A DNA stretch of 64,000 nt from NCBI GenBank assembly GCA_032433595.1, contig JASWJB010000026.1:1-64000 (forward strand), read 5' to 3'. Origin of the DNA: Conoideocrella luteorostrata. Taxonomy: Eukaryota > Ascomycota > Sordariomycetes > Hypocreales > Clavicipitaceae. The notes beneath the pieces were generated by a model. That model was not told where the DNA came from, did not search any database, and saw nothing but the letters and a program-made list of their open reading frames with translations. This document shows, one piece after another, positions 57,491 to 64,000 of the stretch; the stretch's first letter is position 1; each line of letters begins with the position of its first letter. The position numbers and the translations under genes were made by a program.

Positions 57491-59306
57491 TCTAGTAGCG
57501 CTTTTCATACAAATGGAAATCAGAGTCATGGTAACATCTGGAGCAACCTGACATATTCTTTGATGTAACGTCTACACATGGCATTATGGGATACAAGTGT
57601 AGGGACGAAATTTTCTGGGACAGATTGCTAAACGGTGCATATATGCACTAACAAAATGATAACAGAGTGTTTTCAGGCTTGATAAGAAGGTTATTGGCAT
57701 GCTCTGTTAATATCCATGCGCTAATCACGCCGCAGTACCGAAGGCTACTAAAGACGGAGCTTGCCAATGTTGAACCGCGTTGTAGTGGGAGCTGTCTTTG
57801 TCTTTTGGGTAGTCTGATCCAGGGGTTGCCCTTTAAACTATATTGCCCATCCTTGTGAGCCGTCTATCTCCATTGTAGTGCCGGTGAAACAGCATCAACC
57901 CAATCAAATCTCCGTAGCCTCAAAATTAGACCACATCATCTGGTGTCTAGGCTCTGTATTCATTGCAAACCACGAGTCTACTATCATCTGGAATTTTACT
58001 CCGATATGGTAACGGGCGTGTTTCTCCGCCGCCCATGGTCAGGTACTCCCCATCTAGCGCAGGCAGTGACATTGATGGATACTAGCCTCCAGCGCTCGCA
58101 CACCAACAGTCTTGTTTCGCAGCCAAAACTCTTTCCGCCAACGTAAAAATACGCCCTTTCTAGTCAGTCCCCCTGCTATCTCATACAATCGAAGCGCCTG
58201 AGACTGACGACGCTTATTGGACTACCTGTCCGTCTGTTTTGGCATTGGCATCACCCGTCTCGAATACCATCGGTGAATAGTTCCAATAGGTATATAACTT
58301 TCCGTGGACGTCTTGTCGCCCCGTTTCAAGAGACAGTATGTTACCTCTGTCAGTGTCTTGATTACTTTGCCCCTTTGCAGCTATCGCGGTACTGGCTCTA
58401 CCGTATGGCAATGGCAATGGCAATTTATGGGTAATAGTTCTGACCGAATGCTTCGTCAAATCCAACACCAGGACCTATGGCTTAGAGAAGCGGGTAATTT
58501 TATAGTTATAGTGCCTGCGGCGTTTGGCTGAAAGGAAAATGACTTGAATGAAAGCTTGCTTATCCCATAATAGTGTCAATACCCGAACATTAGATATGGA
58601 AACATCTCCCCATCATGTACTAGTAACTGGCGAATTAATAAATTGATCTTGTCGTAAGGAATCAGCAGAGTCACCCACACATAATATGGTTAGGACTGCA
58701 AGCTGCGCGTCATTATGCCGCTAGTAGTGGGACAGCAGCTTAAAACCCAGACAGTGGCGGCGCAATCACTTCACTTGTGGGCTCACTCTTCAGAGAGAAG
58801 CTGTACACAAGAAGTCCTTGCACGAAAAAAAAAAATTGTAAAGCCTAATATACGATATTTCACAACCCCATCTCGATTCCGATGCAGTTTTCGAGTAGTT
58901 TATGCCTGAATACCACCCTCATCAGCTGGCGTGGATCTGAGGCATATTTGCCTTTCCAATCCTAGTACAGCTCCTTACAAGACATCAAAAGGAAAACAGG
59001 TAGCCAACTCTGCTTCTAATTGTCACGAGTGGTCAATAATGCAAGGGTCAGATCGTTTTCCCGCGCAGCCGGATTTCGTCGTCTTTTTTATAGAGCCATA
59101 CGGCCTTAGGCTGGCTGAACTCTTATGAGCTGAAAGGTTCTACAAAAGATTATGTCTGAAGAGTGAATACGCCTCTCGTCAATTACCTACCCCCCCTCTC
59201 ATCATCTCCCCCTTATCTAGCGCAGCTTGTAACGTCGATGTACGCTAGCCTTTAACTTGCATGCAGTAATGCTCTCTTCCACCGCGAGAAACACGTTTCC
59301 TCTAAT
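57491..59306. other. Intergenic, 1.8 kb, no supported gene
   Basis: It lies between converging genes. Frames of up to about 85 codons occur on both strands without domains. Confidence 0.5.
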
Positions 59307-61162
59307 CTAAGAATACATTCGTTCCCAATCCAACTTCGAGCCATGAATATCAGTTGTTAATGCAATCTTTCCGATATTGTCATCGGGTTGCACATCACAG
59401 ATCCTGACCTTCATCTTCTTAACTACTTGTAACCAATCGGAACCACTCATTCCACTTCCCCCTTGCGGGTAATCCATATATGGGGAGTCTCTTGTCAAAC
59501 CCCCCACGCTATCCAAGAAGTCAGGAGCTCTGATGATGCACCGAATGATAATACCGATAACCGCACAAGTGAATAGCACCAAAGTCGAAGCTAACCAAAT
59601 AGAGAACCATGCTTTGTCTAGGACGTAGACATTGGCTGTATATTCCGTCCACTTAACAGTACTGTTGTACCACATCTTGTTGCGATTTTCCGAGCTTGTG
59701 CCCTCCAGGCCGGCCAAAATATTCACACTGTACATAGCCATGATGAACGTATTCAACGCTGTAGCAAGCCTCGCCTCAAAAACCTCAGAAGATACGTTCT
59801 CAAAGCATCCTGGCCGGGCATGGAGAAAGCCGCCTTCGTACCGGCGCATTAGCAAGGGAGGATCTTTTAGGTACGTTTCTAGATTGCTAGGTTCCGCCTC
59901 GTGGAAGCTGGCCATGGTAAAGGGCATTTCCCAGATGATTCCTCGCATCACATATGAACTTGAGAGTGCCGTCAGGTTTCCCGCAATAGGTAAGTCTCGG
60001 GTATGGCGAACTCGTTCGGCTTGGCAATTTAGCTCGCTGAAAGAGCTTAGCCGCGTGCAGGCGACTTGAATGTCAATGTATGATGTGCTGATTTGGCATT
60101 TACGCAACTTGACAGGATATTGTGGACTCTCGTAACAATAACCCGCAACGATGAGGTCTAGTTTTGAAGATGGCTCAGTCATTGGATACAAAGGTGAACT
60201 GAGATGGTCTGTGATTGTCGCCGTATCATTGAAGACATCGAAAAAGATGTTCGGATAGCTTAAAGACTTTATATAACCTCCGTTTTGCTGGCGCAGGCAA
60301 ACTCGCACGTTCCGCCAGAGATCTCGTTGTCCCAGACGGGCGGCCTGCTGGGTTCCTCTGAGCGCCTCGACCGCAGTAGAGAACTTGTCGCTCGAGCCAT
60401 TGGAGTGCGATACAACGACAGCAGGGCCAAAGAATGATGCCACAACTGCACTTCTCATGTCCGATATTCGTGATGCGTAGGCTGATGCTCCCATAAAAGG
60501 GAAGCCCATGCCATCATTAGTCTCAAAGAGCAAGTTCAAGTCGGAAACATTGCCCCCAGGGTAGTAAGCTGCAGGAATTTCCAAGCTCGTGGAGGCCGGC
60601 CGAAGGGATAAAGACCTGACAGCTGCTTGGCCGCCCAGCGGACTTATACACCAGGCTAATGTAATACCCACCGTCCACGTTTGTATGTTTCGTCTTGCAA
60701 AAAGGTTCTTGAAAGCTGCCACAGTAGTTTGACTAGTCAACAGGAATTCGAGAGATCCCAAGCTGGACCCTTTCTCAGCTTGATGGAGAGCAAGAGTCTT
60801 GAGAAATGGGCCCATGACGGCGGCGAAGGATATGGGCCATAGTGTAGAGGCGATCTGCAGAATCTGTAATACATTGTCACCAAAGGAGCTCTGCTCTCTA
60901 CCGTTCAGATAAAAAATTATCGAGATCAAGACTGTGCAAGAGTGAGCCGTGGTTCAACGGCGTAAAGAAACTAGCACATGAACTTACCGATATAAGCTAG
61001 AGGAATTATGAGTAAGAGTACAGAGATGCCCGCTCTCCAAAGCCACGAAGGCGCGGATTCTTTAAGCGTGCAGGGAATTATTTCATAATCTCGACCATTT
61101 CTGACAAAGTCTGCTGCTGAGGCAGTGTTAATGAGATGCTGTTGCTGTTCATGAAGTACCAT
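59307..61162 (-). CDS. Fungal multi-pass membrane protein (DUF3176-like)
   Basis: Two exons, 61162-60988 and 60931-59307, 599 aa. I do not know a function. A cytosolic N-terminus (about 40 residues) leads into a hydrophobic hairpin created by the splice (AGISVLLLIIPLAYIG joined to VLISIIFYL). Further helices are around STLWPISFAAVMGPFL and WTVGITLAWCISPLGG. Then comes a large loop of roughly 330 residues with many NxS/T sites and cysteines, probably outside the cell. One more helix (WLASTLVLFTCAVIGIIIRCII) and a 75-residue tail follow. The layout resembles the large ascomycete family of DUF3176-type proteins, expanded in many fungi and of unknown role. The family assignment is tentative. Confidence 0.82.
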
Positions 61163-62511
61163 CGTATCAGGTTATAAATTATGGACCAACAACAGCCGCT
61201 TTCACGAGATCTGGAAGCGGCAACAAAAGTAAGCCTTATGGAGTATTGAAATAATGAAAGATCTGCCGGGGCGACATTTATATTCTGTAAACCAACGACT
61301 TACAGATAACCCTGGGGCTGGAAGAAACAGACAGGAAGAAAGAGGGTGGAAATGGACAAGTTTCACCGCAAAGTCTCTGCTTATCTAATGACTCGACTTG
61401 TACCAAGTAAGGCTGTGGCAAGCGATGTAGATAGCTGAACTATGAGATCTTCGTTGTGTAAGCACTAATAGTGCTTATTGAGCATGCCTTTGTCTCACAC
61501 TGGCTTTCGAGCCTCGTGTACAACTGACTTTGAGATACGACAGGACCTTTGCAGGTAATACCTCTGCTTTTCCACTGGTGTATGACACGCAATAACACTC
61601 GACATGTTTCTAACAGCTGCACTCTTGAGGGCTTATATGCGACATCCTGCACACAACAAGAAACGTGTTGGGATTTATTTACCAAGCTGTACATAATACT
61701 TACAGGCTAGTGAAATTGTTCTTTAAGGCGATTCTTATTAATGGTACGTACTTTGTACTACTAAGTTAAAGTTAAACCGCAATAATGTAATCATTAGATC
61801 TATATTACAAGGTCCGTGTTCAGCTCCGAGTTTAAGAAGGCTTATCGGATTCTGTAAAAATCTAGCAGTCACCCTGTCCAGACGTATTAGCCGGCCAGGT
61901 TCTTGCTTCACCGTCGACTATCCCTGAGGCACAAATATATGGGGCAACCGACACCCATTCCATTCCGATGGCAAAAAAAAAAAAAGACCTGGCCATCTCT
62001 CCCACCACCACATTCTTATTTTGTTCCAACCGTTCTACTTAATTCCAGTTCAAAATCTATAATTAAACATGTGTGCGACACGTGATCCGGTCATGTATCA
62101 ACAGTAAGACTGCAGCAAAACCAACGAATTAGCTACCAGGCATATCCGAAGTATGCGCTAGGCACTTGAGACTATCACATTTCAACCCGATTATTTCTGC
62201 GCCATGCATGTGCCTCTCACACACCAGGAATTAGCTTGAAAGCATTGGCTTGAAACAATGGCCAGCGACCAACCAAGCTTCACATTTAGCTACTATCTTT
62301 GTCCGCAGTCTTTTAAGACACTTGACTGCACAATACCAGTAGTCGGCAAATTAAGTATTGGGAAGATGTTGAAATGACTTGCGAAGCGGCATTATTTTAG
62401 CTTATGTAAATCACCTTCTATTTCCAGATCTGGCTATTACAGCTTTAAGCTAAATATGGTATCGTAAAGCTTCCGCTTATATTGTAGCACGTGGAGCATG
62501 GAGCTATGTGC
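61163..62511. other. Intergenic, 1.35 kb, AT-moderate
   Basis: Promoter of the membrane protein gene and 3' flank of the WW gene. There is an A-run near 61973-61985. No gene is supported. Confidence 0.5.
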
Positions 62512-63430
62512 TTAGTCGTCGTCGTCGTAATAGTCATCATACTCCTCTGCATACTCTTCCTCTGCTTCGCGTAGCTCTTCCCGTGCCTCCTCGAGCTCTT
62601 CCCTCTCGCTACTACTAGCGCTGGAGTCGGCTGCGTTTTCTAACGCCTGTTGATAATTTTCTCGAGCGTCATAGACATTCGCGCGGGCCTCGTCAAGTGA
62701 CTCGCGGTCGCTGTCATCCCGAGTTTCGTACCTCACTGGAGGAGGATAGTAGTTGTCGGGGGGGTACTCGTTGTGGTAGACGTTGACTACAGATGGTGTT
62801 GCTGCTGCAGCTGCCGCGGGCGCAGCATATGACTGGTGAGCGTGCTTTTCGTCATCGCTGCTGCTGCTGCTGCTACTATCACGGCGAGACATGGCATGGT
62901 GAAGAAGCCCTCCGGCCGCCATACCTCCGGCCGCACCAAGGAGTATGCCTCCGGCACCGCTGCCCTTCTTTTTGCCATCTTTGTCTCCCTTTGTTCCAGT
63001 CTGTTCGTATCCGGTGTAAGCGCCGCCGGTGGCAGGCCCGGGAGGCGGTCCGTATCCATCTCGGCCGCTTGCAGGAGGACTCTGCATCGGCATCGGGGCG
63101 GGATATCCGGGAGCCTCCCATTGTGTCTTGCCGGACGCCTCCTCTACGTAGTACCATCGGTCATACTGGCCGTCGTAGTATGGTGTCCAGCCTTGGGGCA
63201 GAGGAGGTTTATCGGCCGGGGGTTGATAAGGAGGTTGTGGCGGCGCAGCATTGTTACTATATTGACCGGGGGGAGGGCCACCGAAGCCTTGATAGCCTAG
63301 GACATACAGTTCTGTGAGCCAAAAGCCATGCGTTGAGGACGCTCCAATGAAATTGAGAAAACCAACCTGGCGCCGGTGAGCCGCTGAATCCCATGTTGGA
63401 AAACTGGCTTGTCATCCCCTGGATCGACAT
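62512..63430 (-). CDS. WW-domain protein with acidic C-terminus
   Basis: Two exons, 63430-63367 and 63296-62512, giving 282 aa. After a Gly/Pro/Tyr-rich start, one WW domain lies at about 50-85 (LPQGWTPYYDGQY, RWYYVEEASGKTQWEAP), a proline-motif-binding module. A Pro/Gly-rich linker follows, then a basic patch, a glycine/alanine segment (GGILLGAAGGMAAGGLLHHAM) that could insert in membranes, a Ser run, a poly-Ala stretch, and a very acidic predicted helix ending in repeated Asp. The glycine-zipper segment resembles that of fungal WW proteins of unknown function. The role is probably as an adaptor for PPxY-type partners. Confidence 0.88.
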
Positions 63431-64000
63431 GATGATAATGGTTACTTGTAGAGCACAGCAATACAGCTTAAGGAGCGAAAGTATTAAATGATAGGCAAGA
63501 CAGGGACCAAGATTAAATGCATTTGCGAAAGCCCGTCCGACTCCTCCGTACAAGAATATAATGTATGGCGCTTGACCCTTGTTGGGGCCCTCCAGCCCAA
63601 CAGGTGGGCAGCGCCAAGTTCGGTTGCTTGGCCAGAAACCATGAGGGGTAACATGGGCGGGAATTACAATTGATAAGGTGTGACACGTTTCAAAGGCCAG
63701 ACTGCAGCCGGGGCCGTCAGATTCTCGGAAATGCTGGAAAGACTCTGTGCAGGACGAAGTTCGATTTGTCTTGACCCTTGTTTTGTTCTTAACCGAACCC
63801 CTCACGGGCCGCTCCGGAATGAAGACCTCATCCCAAGGGCACCAGTGCGTTCGTTCGTTAGTTACCCCCGTACCCTGCTGGCTCAGTCAAAACTACCTGA
63901 CGAGCTAGTAAGGACCCCGGCGGCTAACTAGTAGAAGCACAGCTTGGCACGCACAAGATGGAGCAGTCGCCTCCTCATCTGCACAGCCGCCTCTTCAGAC
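63431..64000. other. Right edge, no supported gene
   Basis: 570 bp upstream of the WW-protein start. Short frames only. A gene beginning beyond the edge cannot be judged. Confidence 0.45.

Overview
The window is nuclear DNA of a filamentous ascomycete, most likely a Sordariomycete of the order Hypocreales (a Metarhizium- or Pochonia-like clavicipitaceous fungus would fit). This placement is an inference. It rests on gene density of about one gene per 2.5 kb, introns mostly 50-70 nt long with GTRNGT donors and CTRAY-like branch points, two fungal Zn2Cys6 regulators, a Con-6 protein, an SLMAP/PRO45-type FHA protein and a DUF3176-like membrane protein. I assembled 24 intact protein-coding genes, joining exons wherever the frame demanded it. 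Two more loci are clear pseudogenes.

Layout. 1-6 kb: an unknown acidic/Ser-rich protein, then a peroxisomal flavin amine oxidase (-). 6.6-9.2 kb: a nine-exon Zn2Cys6 regulator divergent from the amine oxidase. 9.2-17.8 kb: mostly empty, with a succinate-semialdehyde dehydrogenase (-) and a decayed MhpD-type hydratase. 17.8-24 kb: an Fe(II)/2-oxoglutarate oxygenase, the FHA-domain STRIPAK-type protein (-) and the TIM23 subunit Mgr2/Romo1. 26-31.4 kb: a multicopper oxidase, an Hst2-type sirtuin (-) and the NC2-beta histone-fold repressor (-). 32.6-41.9 kb: SDR (-), a DAO-family FAD oxidoreductase, homocysteine S-methyltransferase (-), GNAT (-), a PL7-type polysaccharide lyase (-) and a HAD dehalogenase (-). 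43.4-45.6 kb: an MDR reductase and a decayed L-asparaginase II gene. 45.7-56 kb: a probable alpha-galactoside utilisation cluster. 57-63.4 kb: Con-6, a large multi-pass membrane protein (-) and a WW-domain protein (-).

The most coherent multi-gene unit is at 45.7-56.0 kb. It holds a secreted GH27 galactosidase, an MFS permease of the maltose/alpha-glucoside type, a cytosolic GH36 alpha-galactosidase divergent from the permease, and a Zn2Cys6 activator. Together these would hydrolyse, import and digest raffinose-type sugars under a dedicated regulator. A second, looser association is the amine oxidase with its divergent regulator.

In non-coding DNA, a 9-bp motif (TACTCCGTA or its complement) occurs at least 14 times by my reading. 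Every copy lies between genes, against roughly 0.5 expected by chance. I found no convincing tRNA, rRNA, CRISPR array or intact transposon. All family calls come from reading motifs in the sequence; no database search was run.
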